64,000 bases of DNA from Bifidobacterium bombi DSM 19703 (GCF_000737845.1 NZ_ATLK01000001.1:248001-312000), one strand, 5' to 3'; positions 8,846 through 17,426 are shown, counted from the stretch's first letter. The notes: generated by a model from the sequence alone, not told the origin. Program-made: numbers and translations.

Positions 8846-9499
8846 ATGTCTAATCTGGTACTTTCATCGCGCCTCGTTCCCGCCATTCGTTCCCTGCGCA
8901 GACTTGGGGCACCGCGCTCCGGCGCCAAGCTGGTCTACATCCCGACGGCGGATATGGGGGACTGGCGCAGGAAACCCGTTTCCCGCCATCTGAACATCCG
9001 TCGACTGACCCAAGCGGGCTTCAACGTGCATGTGCTTGATGTGGCCCATGCGACGCCGAATGAAGTGGAATCCGAGCTTCGAGGTGCCGATGTCATTTGT
9101 GTTGGCGGTGGCAATACGTTTTATCTTATGCAGGAATTGAGGCGTTCCGGCGCGGCGGACGTCCTTGTCGAGGAAGTGGATGCTGGCAAACCATATATCG
9201 GCGTTTCGGCCGGCGCGGTGGTCGCGGGGCCGGACATCGGTTATATAGCACCGATGGACGACCCGGCAAAGGGACGTTTTCTGCAGACCTGTAAGGGACT
9301 TGGATTGGTCGATTTCCGCGTGGTGCCGCATGTCGGTGCCGCGCTCTTGGGGCGTGCGGCGGCATCGATAGTCAGATTGCAGGAAAATCTGGCTGCTTCG
9401 ATGGCTGGGCGTCAACCGCTGTCATCGAAGCTGGAACTGTTGACGGATAGAGAAGGCATCGTCATCAACGGTGCCAAGGCCATACGACTGGCCATCTGA
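8846..9499 (+). CDS. Peptidase S51 family protein (dipeptidase E-like), first paralog
   Basis: A 217-residue protein of the class-I-glutamine-amidotransferase-like peptidase S51 family (PepE/cyanophycinase relatives). The nucleophile elbow 'GVSAGAVVAG' and the preceding 'ICVGGGNTFYLMQEL' motif are characteristic. The ATG at 8846 follows GAGGAAAGGCGGGG. The longer upstream frame reaches back into proC and is not credible. A second S51-like gene lies about 1.5 kb away on the opposite strand, across ychF. PepE cleaves Asp-Xaa dipeptides, but the substrate here is unknown. Confidence 0.82.
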   Translation: MSNLVLSSRLVPAIRSLRRLGAPRSGAKLVYIPTADMGDWRRKPVSRHLNIRRLTQAGFNVHVLDVAHATPNEVESELRGADVICVGGGNTFYLMQELRRSGAADVLVEEVDAGKPYIGVSAGAVVAGPDIGYIAPMDDPAKGRFLQTCKGLGLVDFRVVPHVGAALLGRAAASIVRLQENLAASMAGRQPLSSKLELLTDREGIVINGAKAIRLAI

Positions 9500-9660
9500 C
9501 ACCGGCCCAAGAAGTTCGTCATACCGTTCCCACGGTGATGTTCGTCATGCCACGGACACCCCATCGTGGCATGTGACGCCGCCAGGCAAGGCTCGAAGAC
9601 CGTGAAGCGAATGCCCATGGCGGTGCCGTTGTCTGCTTTGCACCGCGTCAAGCCCCGCCG

Positions 9661-9666
9661 TAGACT
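9661..9666 (+). promoter_or_regulatory. Candidate -10 box of a leaderless ychF transcript
   Basis: TAGACT ends 6 bases before the ychF ATG, so initiation at the usual distance would begin at or near the A of the start codon. A short AAGG lies between, but too close to the ATG to act well. Leaderless mRNAs are common in actinobacteria. This is inference from spacing only. Confidence 0.35.
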
Positions 9667-9672
9667 TAAGGT

Positions 9673-10761
9673 ATGTCTTTAACAATAGGAATCGTAGGAT
9701 TGCCCAATGTCGGCAAGTCCACCATGTTCAACGCCTTGACTCGCAACAACGTGCTCGCGGAGAATTATCCGTTCGCCACTATCGAGCCGAACACCGGCAT
9801 CGTTCCACTGCCCGATAAAAGGCTTCCCGTGCTTGCTGATCTGGTACATACCGACAAGGTCGTTCCGGCGACGGTCACTTTCGTCGATATCGCCGGCATC
9901 GTTAAGGGCGCCTCCGAAGGTGAGGGTCTGGGCAACAAGTTTCTGGCCAACATACGTGAGGCGGATGCAATCTGTGAGGTGGTGCGTGCCTTCGAGGATG
10001 ACGACATCGTGCATGTCAACGGGAAGGTCGATCCAGCCGACGACATCGAGACCATCAACACCGAGCTGATGCTGGCCGATCTGCAGACCATTGAGAACGC
10101 ATTGCCGAAATTGGAGAAGGATCTGCGCGGAAAGAAGGTCAGTCAGGAATATGTTGACGCCGTCAAGCTGGCTCAGCGAATTCTGGGTGATGGTGAGACC
10201 ATCGACCATGCCGCCGCTGCAGGCAAGATCGACAAGGATTCCATTTACGACCTGCATCTGATGACGGCCAAGCCGTTCATCTACGTGTTCAATGTCGATG
10301 ACGACGAGCTTTCCAACGAGACCCTGAAGAAGCGGCTCGCGGATTCGGTCGCACCAGCGCAGTCCATCTTCCTCAATGCGCAGTTCGAATCCGATCTTAC
10401 CGAACTCGATGATGCCGATGCCCATGAGATGCTGGAAGACGCAGGACTCAAGGAATCCGTTCTTGATCAGCTGGCTCGCGTCGGTTTTGATGTGCTTGGG
10501 TTGCAGACGTTCCTTACCGCCGGAGTCAAGGAAGTGCGCGCGTGGCAGATCCATCAAGGTTGGACTGCCCCGCAAGCGGCTGGTGTCATCCACAGTGATT
10601 TCGAACGCGGTTTTATCAAGGCCGACATCGTTTCCTACGACGATTTCGTGGCTGCCAAAGGGTCTATGAACGAAATCAAGGAGGAAGGAAAGCTTCGGCA
10701 GGAAGGTCGTGATTACGTCATGCAGGATGGGGACATCGTCGAGTTCAAGTTTAACGTGTGA
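9673..10761 (+). CDS. ychF: Redox-regulated ATPase/GTPase YchF
   Basis: A 362-residue Obg-like P-loop protein that binds ATP or GTP and associates with ribosomes. The P-loop '[17 protein letters not shown]' is at the N-terminus, with switch motif '[20 protein letters not shown]' at about residues 75-94. The usual central coiled region follows, and the C-terminal TGS domain ends in '[14 protein letters not shown]'. Length and both ends match the family closely. No operon partner is evident, since the genes on either side have their own signals or the opposite strand. Confidence 0.95.
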   Translation: MSLTIGIVGLPNVGKSTMFNALTRNNVLAENYPFATIEPNTGIVPLPDKRLPVLADLVHTDKVVPATVTFVDIAGIVKGASEGEGLGNKFLANIREADAICEVVRAFEDDDIVHVNGKVDPADDIETINTELMLADLQTIENALPKLEKDLRGKKVSQEYVDAVKLAQRILGDGETIDHAAAAGKIDKDSIYDLHLMTAKPFIYVFNVDDDELSNETLKKRLADSVAPAQSIFLNAQFESDLTELDDADAHEMLEDAGLKESVLDQLARVGFDVLGLQTFLTAGVKEVRAWQIHQGWTAPQAAGVIHSDFERGFIKADIVSYDDFVAAKGSMNEIKEEGKLRQEGRDYVMQDGDIVEFKFNV

Positions 10762-10974
10762 CCAGACCAGAATATTACGGCGGTTGACGGTTTCCTCGGA
10801 CTGCGGCCGTGTGGTCAGTCTTCTGCGTGCAGCTTTTCGGGTTTCCTGAAGAAAGGGTCTGTGATGGCCGCGTCGGATTCTTGGGACGGGGACGTCGGTG
10901 ACCACGGGCTTCGTGATTCGCCTGTGCAATCGGTGATTAGCCGCCGCTCGTCGGTGGTTGGAGCAACGGTGCGT

Positions 10975-11580
10975 CTAAGCGATGACGGATTGCCTGGTTC
11001 CATCGACTTCGAGCGCCTGTCCATCCTCCAAGAGGAGCAACGGATACGCGGAACCGTACCGTTCAACGGTTTCGGTGATGATCGTAGCGGGATATGCCCC
11101 GTCGCCTTGCGCATGGGGTATGATGACCCGATCGATGAGATCCAGGGCGGTGTAGTCATGAAGATTGGGAGCGAGGTCGGGGGAGTCCATCACACTTATG
11201 GGTTCGATGCTGGGTCCGGCCACGACCGAACCGGCCGATGAACCTACATAGGGCAGGCCCTCGCGCACTTTGTCCACGATGAGTTTATCGGCGCCCGAAG
11301 TCTTCAACGCGTTGAGCAGGTCGAAGGTCTCGCCGCTGGCCATATAGATTCCGTCCGCATGATCCAACACCTCAACGAGCTGGTCCGGTGGCGTGGTGGC
11401 GACCATGACATCGACGAGGTCACAGCCATACAGCCGGACCTGGTCGTGCTCCCATTCGGCGTGTTTGCGGCCACCGGGGCTCGCCAACAGTGTACGCGCG
11501 GCGTCTGCGATGTAGACGACTGTCCCTGAAAGAACCTCCTCCATTCGAGGGTGAAGCATTGAAGTCAGCAGCAGATGCAT
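10975..11580 (-). CDS. Peptidase S51 family protein, second paralog
   Basis: A 201-residue minus-strand protein with the S51 nucleophile elbow 'GSSAGSVVAG' and a preceding 'GIYMASGETFDLLNAL' strand-loop, which corresponds to 'VGGGNTFYL' in the paralog at 8846-9499. It starts at the ATG at 11580, read from the minus strand. The two paralogs are quite diverged. This one has Ser-Gly in place of the Gly-Gly-Gly run, so its specificity may differ. It is transcribed alone. The activity (dipeptidase, cyanophycinase-like or non-catalytic) cannot be told. Confidence 0.78.
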   Translation of the reverse strand: MHLLLTSMLHPRMEEVLSGTVVYIADAARTLLASPGGRKHAEWEHDQVRLYGCDLVDVMVATTPPDQLVEVLDHADGIYMASGETFDLLNALKTSGADKLIVDKVREGLPYVGSSAGSVVAGPSIEPISVMDSPDLAPNLHDYTALDLIDRVIIPHAQGDGAYPATIITETVERYGSAYPLLLLEDGQALEVDGTRQSVIA

Positions 11581-11780
11581 CGTGACGGTCCTTTCCGTTC
11601 CTCATTGTCAGGGTCGACAACGATTCTAACACGGCCACAGGGCTTGGAGCGTGGCATAGGGAAACGGATTCCCGCTTCATGTTTGCGATGCGTCATGGCG
11701 AGCCGTGATATTGTTCATGGTGGTGATGTATCCTTTTACTCTAGTGTTGATTGGTTTCACTTCGAATGAGAGGCCGTCTT

Positions 11781-11993
11781 ATGGATCGTAGACAGTACCG
11801 TTGTGACAAGTGTGGATGCACCGCTTTCGTCTCCGACCAGTTCCAAGCCACCGGCGGCAATTTCGCCAAGCTTTTCGATGTGCAGAACAAGCGTTTCATC
11901 ACCATCAGCTGCACAAACTGTGGCTACACCGAGCTGTACCGTGCACAGACCAGTGCCGGCATGAACGTGTTGGATTTCCTCTTCAGTTCGTGA
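11781..11993 (+). CDS. Small zinc-ribbon protein (nucleic-acid-binding type)
   Basis: A 70-residue protein with two Cys-x-x-Cys pairs ('YRCDKCGCT' and 'ISCTNCGYTELY'), which form a four-Cys zinc ribbon. It resembles the small 'nucleic-acid-binding protein containing Zn-ribbon' families found in many Gram-positive bacteria. Of several in-frame starts, ATG 11781 is best because GAGAGG lies 7 bases upstream. Function is unknown. A role in RNA or DNA binding is only suggested by the fold. Confidence 0.75.
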   Translation: MDRRQYRCDKCGCTAFVSDQFQATGGNFAKLFDVQNKRFITISCTNCGYTELYRAQTSAGMNVLDFLFSS

Positions 11994-12054
11994 CGTATGA
12001 CGCACACATGTTTCGCAAAGGTCGGCTTTGACGGTTGAAAGACAGGTATGGGAA

Positions 12055-12432
12055 GTGGCTAGGATAACAATCAAACGGGTCTATGACGACGCTTCGCAAT
12101 CCGACGGCTTTCGTGTGCTCGTGGACCGACTTTGGCCACGAGGGGTTTCCAAGGTCGGAGCGCATGTCGCTGTGTGGCTCAGGGACATTGCTCCGAGCGG
12201 CGCTCTGCGCACTTGGTTTGGGCATGACCCCTCCAAGTTCGACGAGTTTCGTCGTCGTTATGCCTCTGAGCTTGACGCGATGGACGAAGCGTATGTTCCG
12301 GAAGCGGGACCGGTCGCTGAATTGCGTGGCATCTGTCGTGAACATGACGTGGTGACTTTGGTGTATTCCGCGAAGGATGAAGAACACAACAACGCCGTGG
12401 TATTGCGAGATTACCTACTGCGCATGATGTGA
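12055..12432 (+). CDS. DUF488 family protein
   Basis: A protein of about 125 residues with the typical DUF488 opening 'ITIKRVYDDASQSDGFRVLV' followed by 'DRLWPRGVSK', and the later 'YSAKDEEHNNAVVLRDYL' motif. The GTG at 12055 gives the normal family N-terminus and has GAAAGACAGG upstream. A TTG at 12028 would add nine residues. The family is widespread and uncharacterised. It is sometimes annotated as a MarR-like regulator, but no helix-turn-helix is visible here. Confidence 0.78.
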   Translation: MARITIKRVYDDASQSDGFRVLVDRLWPRGVSKVGAHVAVWLRDIAPSGALRTWFGHDPSKFDEFRRRYASELDAMDEAYVPEAGPVAELRGICREHDVVTLVYSAKDEEHNNAVVLRDYLLRMM

Positions 12433-12570
12433 AGGTGCCTTAGTGCCGGATTGAGCATGAACGGCTCCTGAATTCCGGTTTGCTTATCCATCGTTCGCCG
12501 TCGTCCCGGTGCTTCGTACGCCGGGGTGGGAGAATGAGACGGATGCGGCAACGTGCCCTACAGTTTTCGT

Positions 12571-12576
12571 TACAAT
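12571..12576 (+). promoter_or_regulatory. Candidate -10 box of a leaderless transcript
   Basis: TACAAT ends 6 bases before the ATG at 12583, so transcription could start at the start codon of the NTF2-like gene. AGGA also lies directly before the ATG, so a leadered alternative cannot be excluded. No good -35 is seen. Confidence 0.3.
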
Positions 12577-12582
12577 AGGAAC

Positions 12583-13083
12583 ATGGTGGCATATTCTTTT
12601 TCGATGAAGCGAGCACGAAGCCGTGAGCGCGCGATAACCGAGTATTTCAAGATGTGGGTGGCTCGCGATTTCGACAAGCTCGATGGGCTCTTCGCACCCG
12701 ATTGCAGGTACGAGGAGTATACCGGTTCCATTTACCAAGGCCGCGATCAGATACATCGTTGGATCGACGCTTTGCAAGCCGCCCAAGTGGTGGTAAGTTG
12801 GCGGGTGCATGATTTCCTACATGGACGCGGGAACCAGGGGCAGCCTGAAATAACCGTGACATGGACGTTCTGCGCCTATGATCTGGCCGACCGTTCGCAC
12901 TCACTGTGTGAGGTAGACGGCGTGGCTGGGCAATCCGATGGCGTGGGTGCCGAAAGGGAGGGGAGCTACGAATTCGATGGTGTTTCCATCATCGAATTCG
13001 ACAGGCAGAACAAAATCAACTCCGTGCGTGAGTTCTATGCCAAACACGATCGTCGGTATCCATACGGGGACATCGCCGGGTAG
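12583..13083 (+). CDS. SnoaL/NTF2-like fold protein
   Basis: A 166-residue protein whose N-terminal half has the SnoaL/NTF2-like pattern: 'ITEYFKMWVARDFDKLDGLF', then 'YEEYTGSIYQGRDQI' and 'RWIDAL', followed by beta strands ending in 'GVSIIEFDRQNKINSVREFY'. Such proteins are small cone-shaped barrels serving as enzymes or ligand binders. The middle carries an extra polar loop ('GVAGQSDGVGAEREGSYE'). The start is either ATG 12583 or ATG 12604. 12583 is preferred because of the nearby AGGA. Function is unknown. Confidence 0.68.
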   Translation: MVAYSFSMKRARSRERAITEYFKMWVARDFDKLDGLFAPDCRYEEYTGSIYQGRDQIHRWIDALQAAQVVVSWRVHDFLHGRGNQGQPEITVTWTFCAYDLADRSHSLCEVDGVAGQSDGVGAEREGSYEFDGVSIIEFDRQNKINSVREFYAKHDRRYPYGDIAG

Positions 13084-13448
13084 CGGACCAAGTGCTCATT
13101 GGAGCCGGACGGGTGCGTCTAGCAAGCGGAGCACTCGCCATTTCCCGGTTGCCCTAACTGTCGGTCGTAGATGCCGGACACTGCTCGCCCGTCGTTGGCT
13201 TTCGCGATTCCGGTGCCTCATAGTCTGATTTCCTGTTCGGGAATGACTATGTAAGTCGAATTCCGAAACGATTTTACCGTCGGTAAAATTCAGGAATTCG
13301 CATGTGCGCGTGTGGTTGAAGGAAGTGAAAAGGAACGCAGGAGCCGGGAGGTTCCGGAAGGTTTCGGGTGCTGTTGTTGCACCGGGTGTTGCTCTCGTTG
13401 TCTCGGATGGGCAGCCAGCCTTCACTCACACGTAAGGGAGTATGTGTT
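13084..13448. other. Intergenic region before hsp20, no gene seen
   Basis: About 365 bases without a credible gene. It holds the nested inverted repeat at 13258-13299 and a likely long hsp20 leader of about 150 bases. The purine-rich stretch at about 13319-13360 looks like untranslated leader. Confidence 0.5.
13258..13299 (+). promoter_or_regulatory. Nested inverted repeat, putative hsp20 operator/promoter
   Basis: A perfect inverted repeat with 9-base arms and a single central base lies at 13271-13289 (arms ATTTTACCG and CGGTAAAAT). It is flanked by a second, outer pair, GAATTCC at 13258-13264 and GGAATTC at 13293-13299. The right inner arm contains TAAAAT (13284-13289), a plausible -10 box, with TTCCGA 17 bases upstream. 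A protein bound here would cover the promoter. The motif is neither CIRCE nor the HspR HAIR element. Confidence 0.5.
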
Positions 13449-13904
13449 ATGGCTATGTTTCCAGCTTTGATGAATGATGCGTTTCATGATATGTTCGACG
13501 ATCCGTTCTTCAGCCGTTGGACCGACGCCCCGGAGAGGATGTTGACCGGTGTTTCGTCGCCAAGCCTTATGAAGACCGATGTGCGCGAGAATGACAACAA
13601 TTACGAAGTGGCCATCGATATGCCGGGCTTCAACAAAGACGACATCAAGGTTGATCTTCACGACGGATATTTGACCGTTTCCGCGCATAAGGACGAGGAT
13701 GGCGGAGACAAGGACGAGAACGGTAAGTGGTTGCGTCGTGAACGTTATGTAGGTTCCGCTTCGCGTAATTTCTACGTGGGTAACCAGCTTCGTGAGGACG
13801 ACGTCCGTGCCAATTACAAGGACGGCACGTTGCACCTTGAGATTGCGAAGAAAGATCCTCAACGTAAGGTCGAGGAAGGTCACCACATCGCCATTGAAGG
13901 CTGA
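13449..13904 (+). CDS. hsp20: Small heat shock protein, Hsp20/alpha-crystallin family
   Basis: A 151-residue ATP-independent chaperone that holds unfolding proteins in the cytoplasm. The alpha-crystallin domain runs from about residue 40 ('TDVRENDNNYEVAIDMPGF') to the 'YKDGTLHLEIAKK' strand, followed by a short charged tail. ATG 13449 has GGGAG at the right distance. The open frame to 13368 lies in the leader. A strong terminator follows 17 bases after the stop, and a nested inverted repeat lies upstream, so the gene is monocistronic with its own control. Confidence 0.93.
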   Translation: MAMFPALMNDAFHDMFDDPFFSRWTDAPERMLTGVSSPSLMKTDVRENDNNYEVAIDMPGFNKDDIKVDLHDGYLTVSAHKDEDGGDKDENGKWLRRERYVGSASRNFYVGNQLREDDVRANYKDGTLHLEIAKKDPQRKVEEGHHIAIEG

Positions 13905-13920
13905 GCTCTATCATGGTGTG

Positions 13921-13956
13921 ACCGGTCGGGTGTCGTATGCGCGTCCGACCGGTTTT
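13921..13956 (+). terminator. Intrinsic terminator of hsp20
   Basis: Arms ACCGGTCGG (13921-13929) and CCGACCGGT (13945-13953) pair perfectly over 9 bases around a 15-base loop, and the T-run TTTT (13953-13956) follows. It begins 17 bases after the hsp20 stop. Confidence 0.85.
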
Positions 13957-14054
13957 GCATGTTCGCGCGCGTTGTAGTCGTGCTTGAGGTTCGTGCAGAC
14001 CGCAGTGGCTCTCGCACTTTCGTCGATAGGGGGAGCTTTCGGCAGCAGGCTTCA

Positions 14055-14084
14055 TTGCCATTTTGTCGTTGCGGCGAATAGAAT
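14055..14084 (+). promoter_or_regulatory. Promoter of the uracil-type permease
   Basis: TTGCCA (14055-14060) and TAGAAT (14079-14084) are separated by 18 bases. Each matches the vegetative consensus in five of six positions. They lie about 75 bases before the permease start. Confidence 0.5.
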
Positions 14085-14156
14085 ATTCCATCGGCGAACG
14101 GCAAACCGATTCGGCGTCAAGGACGTCTTTACGGCGAAGAATGATGAGGAGCAGCG

Positions 14157-15482
14157 ATGAACGGCATGTTTACATGGAAACTTCACGGTGATGGAAAGAC
14201 TTTGAACCCAGGCGAGGTGGTAGACCCCGATGAGCGCATGACGTGGGGCAGGACAGCAGGGATAGGCGCACAGCATGTGGTGGCCATGTTCGGTGCCACC
14301 TTCCTTGTCCCGATTCTGACACATTTCGACCCGTCGACCACCTTGTTCTTCACGGCAATGTCAACGGCGCTGTTCCTGTTGATCAATCACAATGAGCTAC
14401 CGAGTTATCTCGGTAGCTCATTTGGTTTCATAGCCCCCATCATGGCCGTGGCCAGTGCGGGCAAGGGGCTTGCGGCCGCGAGTTTCGGAATCATGTGTAC
14501 GGGGTTGCTTTTGGCTCTGATTGGAATCCTGGTTCATTTCGCGGGTTCCAAGTGGATAGACATCATCATGCCGCCGGTGGTCAATGGAGCCATAGTGGCC
14601 ATCATAGGCTTTAATCTGGCCCCATCGGTGTGGAACAATTTCAAGCAGGCGCCAGACACCGCCGCGGTGACCTTGGCTGCGGTGCTTCTCGTGGCGGTTC
14701 TCTTCAAAGGCCTCCTAGGCCGACTGAACATCCTGGTCGGCGTGCTCATAGGTTACGCCTATGCCTGCATCCGCGGGCAGGTGGACTTCGCTGCAGTGGC
14801 GAAGGCCTCGTGGATCGGCTTCCCTCATTTCCGTACGCCGGTGGCCGACTGGTCGGTGCTCCCAATGTTTATACCGGTTGTCATGGTGCTCATTGCGGAG
14901 AACGTTGGGCACGTGAAGTCCGTCGCGCAGATGACCGGCCGTGACTATGACGACAAAATCGGCACGGCCTTGTTCTCCGATGGTCTGGGAACCGCGATAG
15001 CGGGCTTTGGAGGCGGCTCCGGCACCACCACGTATGGCGAGAACATCGGCGTCATGGCGGCCACACGCGTGTACTCCACCGCCGCCTACTGGTGTGCCGC
15101 TGGTTTTGCATTGGTTCTAAGTCTGTGCCCGAAATTCGGTGCCGTCATCAACACTATTCCGGCAGGCGTGCTCGGCGGAGTGACCACATTGCTTTACGGC
15201 ATGATCGGCATGACCGGCGTGCGCATCTGGGTCGACAATCATGTCGATTTCGCCAACCCGCTTAATAACATGACGGCCGCCGTAACGATGATTATCGGCA
15301 TCGCGGATTTCGGCTTCGCGGTAGCCGGCATCAAATTCAACGGCATCGCCATCGGCACCGTCGTGGTGCTCGTGGTCTACCATCTGCTGAAGGCCATAGG
15401 TCGGGCCACCGGTGCCATTCTTCCCGAAGCTGTGGAGGGTGAGGACGCGCCTGCCGTCGACCGGCAATCGGCAGGCAAGTAA
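14157..15482 (+). CDS. uraA: Nucleobase:cation symporter-2 family permease (uracil permease-like)
   Basis: A 441-residue integral membrane protein with about 12-14 hydrophobic segments. It belongs to the NCS2 family, which takes up uracil, xanthine or uric acid with protons. The opening 'LVPILTHFDPSTTLFFTAMS', the 'GSSFGFIAPIMA' region and the signature 'GDGLGTAIAGFGGGSGTTTYGENIG'-like motif (nt 14978-15045, here preceded by Ser-Asp) are of the UraA/PyrP type. That motif favours uracil over purines. ATG 14157 has AGGAG upstream. It has its own promoter and terminator. The symbol is by similarity, since specificity was not tested. Confidence 0.85.
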   Translation: MNGMFTWKLHGDGKTLNPGEVVDPDERMTWGRTAGIGAQHVVAMFGATFLVPILTHFDPSTTLFFTAMSTALFLLINHNELPSYLGSSFGFIAPIMAVASAGKGLAAASFGIMCTGLLLALIGILVHFAGSKWIDIIMPPVVNGAIVAIIGFNLAPSVWNNFKQAPDTAAVTLAAVLLVAVLFKGLLGRLNILVGVLIGYAYACIRGQVDFAAVAKASWIGFPHFRTPVADWSVLPMFIPVVMVLIAENVGHVKSVAQMTGRDYDDKIGTALFSDGLGTAIAGFGGGSGTTTYGENIGVMAATRVYSTAAYWCAAGFALVLSLCPKFGAVINTIPAGVLGGVTTLLYGMIGMTGVRIWVDNHVDFANPLNNMTAAVTMIIGIADFGFAVAGIKFNGIAIGTVVVLVVYHLLKAIGRATGAILPEAVEGEDAPAVDRQSAGK

Positions 15483-15503
15483 TTATCCGAAGGTTTGTAC
15501 AAT

Positions 15504-15540
15504 GTCCCCGCCGCATGAGCATGCAGCGGGGACTATTTTT
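15504..15540 (+). terminator. Intrinsic terminator of the permease gene
   Basis: GTCCCCGC (15504-15511) pairs perfectly with GCGGGGAC (15526-15533) and is followed by TATTTTTTT. It lies about 20 bases after the permease stop. Confidence 0.9.
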
Positions 15541-15663
15541 TTGAGACTCTCTAAAAGTATATAAAAGCTCTCAATTACATAACACATCGCTCTTTTGACA
15601 AATCAAGAAATCCCTGATAGCCTGATTGCACTTTGGTTCATTGGCAATGTCGCAAGGAGCTTG

Positions 15664-16182
15664 ATGAGCGTGCATATCGTTGTTATGGGTGTGGCCGGTT
15701 GCGGCAAGACTACCGTTGCCGAGGCGATACGGGATCAGCTTGGCTTTGAGATGGCTGAGGGTGATGACTTTCATTCAAAGGCGAATGTCGATAAAATGAG
15801 CCGAGGTGTTCCTCTTACCGATTCAGACCGTTGGCCTTGGTTGGGCGCCATCAATCGATGGATGATCGATCGTTCGGCACGAGGCTGTTCCACGGTGGTT
15901 TCATGTTCGGCCCTCAAACGGTCGTACCGCGATGTATTGTGCAAGGGAGTGGATGTGTTGTTCATTCACTTGGTCGGATCGCAGGAGCTCATCGGATCGC
16001 GGCTTGCAATGCGCACGGGGCATTACATGCCGTCTTCACTGCTTCCCAGTCAATTCGCTGACCTCGAGATGTTGCAACCTGACGAGAACGGTGTGGAGAT
16101 TCCGGTGGACGGCACTCCCGAAGAGGTTGAGGCGCTGGTGATGAAGACCGTCAAATCGTATTGCGCCGGAAAAGGAGAATGA
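15664..16182 (+). CDS. gntK: Gluconokinase
   Basis: A 172-residue kinase that phosphorylates D-gluconate to 6-phosphogluconate. The P-loop 'GVAGCGKTT' and the family motif around 'EGDDFHSKANVDKMSRGVPL' followed by 'DSDRWPWL' are diagnostic. ATG 15664 follows AAGGAG with a short spacer. A TTG at 15661 is possible. The longer frame to 15595 lacks a ribosome site. It lies about 370 bases from a convergent GntR-type regulator and about 1.3 kb before a gnd remnant. This suggests a former gluconate locus, although no gluconate permease is present here. Confidence 0.92.
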   Translation: MSVHIVVMGVAGCGKTTVAEAIRDQLGFEMAEGDDFHSKANVDKMSRGVPLTDSDRWPWLGAINRWMIDRSARGCSTVVSCSALKRSYRDVLCKGVDVLFIHLVGSQELIGSRLAMRTGHYMPSSLLPSQFADLEMLQPDENGVEIPVDGTPEEVEALVMKTVKSYCAGKGE

Positions 16183-16550
16183 CCGGCGCGCGCATCGGGC
16201 GTCGTGCGATTTGCGGCAGTCGGACCAATCGATTGAAGTGCGTACCTTGCCCGATACGGGAGAACCGGTAATTGGTGCTCGGGAATTGCAGACAGGGCGT
16301 TGGAAGATCCGGATGCTGTCGGACTGAGGATGGAAGAGCGTATTGGCTTGAGTCTGAATCCTGATTCGTTGCATACGAGGCATGATTGGCGCGTATGCCA
16401 ATCGTCATCACGTCATCGTTGATGCGGGTAGGAAGTCATACATGACGGGCGACGGCGTTGTGCACAGGCACGCGTCCGCTCCTCGCGCGAGGTCGGGAAT
16501 GGTGTGGTGCATATCTTACGAGCTGCGTCGCTGATGCGCTGGACGATACA
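16183..16550. other. Intergenic region between gntK and the GntR regulator, no gene seen
   Basis: About 370 bases between convergent genes. I see no coding signal and no recognisable remnant. The one visible structure is an inverted repeat, GATTGGC (16384-16390) and GCCAATC (16397-16403), with a 6-base loop and partly extendable arms but no T-run. Confidence 0.5.
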
Positions 16551-17303
16551 TCAAGGCCGTTCGGTGGCGGTTTTGACTTCATCCACAATGAGTGCCATGG
16601 CTTGGCTGGCAAGCGAGGGTTCCTGCTTCCAAATGGCCTGCGCTACCTGTTCATGGGCATCGAGTGCCTCAGGTTTTGGCTTTGCGGGATAAAGACCCAT
16701 CTCCACTCGACTCACGATCACAGTGCTGATCTGCGGGGCCAAGGCGGCGAACAGCTCGTTGTTGCTTTCCGTCAACACCAATGTATGGAAACGGCTGTCA
16801 AGTTTATGGAATGTGTCAAGGTCACCGGATTCGCCGCTTTTACGCATCTCCATGGCGAGCACGGGCATGAGAGCGCGTGTCTCCAGGGATGCGTGACGGG
16901 CGGTATCGGCAGCGGCGGTGGGTTCGATGGCGAGTCTGAGTTCCGTGAGACTCGCCAGTTGCCTGTTTCGGGCGTTCGAGTGCAGTTTCCAACGGATCAC
17001 CTGGTCGTCGAGGGCCTGCCAGGCTTCGAGTGGCTGCGCCACAAGTCCCACTCTTTTCTTGATGATGACGGCGTGCGCCGATTCAAGCGTATGCGAGACC
17101 TCACGCGCGACGGTCCTTGAGATGGAGAAGCGTTCCTGAATGTTGCCTAAGGTGATGCTGGTACCGGCTTCCCATCGGCCTTCGATGATATCAATGGCCA
17201 AGGATTCCGCCACCGGCTGTTGCATGGGCGTGCTGCCGGATGATTTGTCTGTGCTCCGAGATGATGTCAAATCCATACGTTTAGGGTAGCAAAAAATATG
17301 CAT
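16551..17303 (-). CDS. GntR family regulator, FadR/FCD type (probable gluconate regulator)
   Basis: A protein of about 250 residues with an N-terminal winged helix-turn-helix ('GRWEAGTSITLGNIQERFSI' then 'SRTVAREVSHTLESAHAVII') and a C-terminal all-helical FCD ligand-binding domain. The FCD domain shows the usual Arg/His metal and ligand residues ('ELRLAIEPTAA', 'FHKLDSRFHTLV'). Start candidates on the minus strand are the ATG at 17303 and the ATG at 17276. Neither has a strong ribosome site. It is divergent from the gnd remnant and shares with it an AT-rich spacer that carries tandem repeats. Neighbouring gntK and gnd suggest gluconate or 6-phosphogluconate as effector, by context only. Confidence 0.85.
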   Translation of the reverse strand: MHIFCYPKRMDLTSSRSTDKSSGSTPMQQPVAESLAIDIIEGRWEAGTSITLGNIQERFSISRTVAREVSHTLESAHAVIIKKRVGLVAQPLEAWQALDDQVIRWKLHSNARNRQLASLTELRLAIEPTAAADTARHASLETRALMPVLAMEMRKSGESGDLDTFHKLDSRFHTLVLTESNNELFAALAPQISTVIVSRVEMGLYPAKPKPEALDAHEQVAQAIWKQEPSLASQAMALIVDEVKTATERP

Positions 17304-17381
17304 AAACCGCCGAATGACTGGATAGTTCTTAGTTCAGCAGCAAAAAGAGTATTATTTATGAGAAACGTCATTATATAATAA

Positions 17382-17426
17382 TATCTAATACTATCTAATA
17401 CTATCTATTATGAATGATCAGTCATT
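17382..17426. promoter_or_regulatory. Tandem 10-base repeats and small palindrome in the regulator/gnd spacer
   Basis: TATCTAATAC occurs twice in tandem (17382-17391, 17392-17401), followed by the partial copy TATCTATTA (17402-17410). Next comes the inverted repeat AATGA-4-TCATT (17413-17426). A perfect TATAAT lies just upstream at 17374-17379. Binding sites spaced one helical turn apart would suit the divergently encoded GntR regulator, but this is inference. Confidence 0.4.

Noticed and set aside
13258..13299. Reading the hsp20 palindrome as CIRCE or HAIR
   Set aside because: CIRCE is TTAGCACTC-N9-GAGTGCTAA and HAIR is CTTGAGT-N7-ACTCAAG. Neither the arms nor the spacing match.
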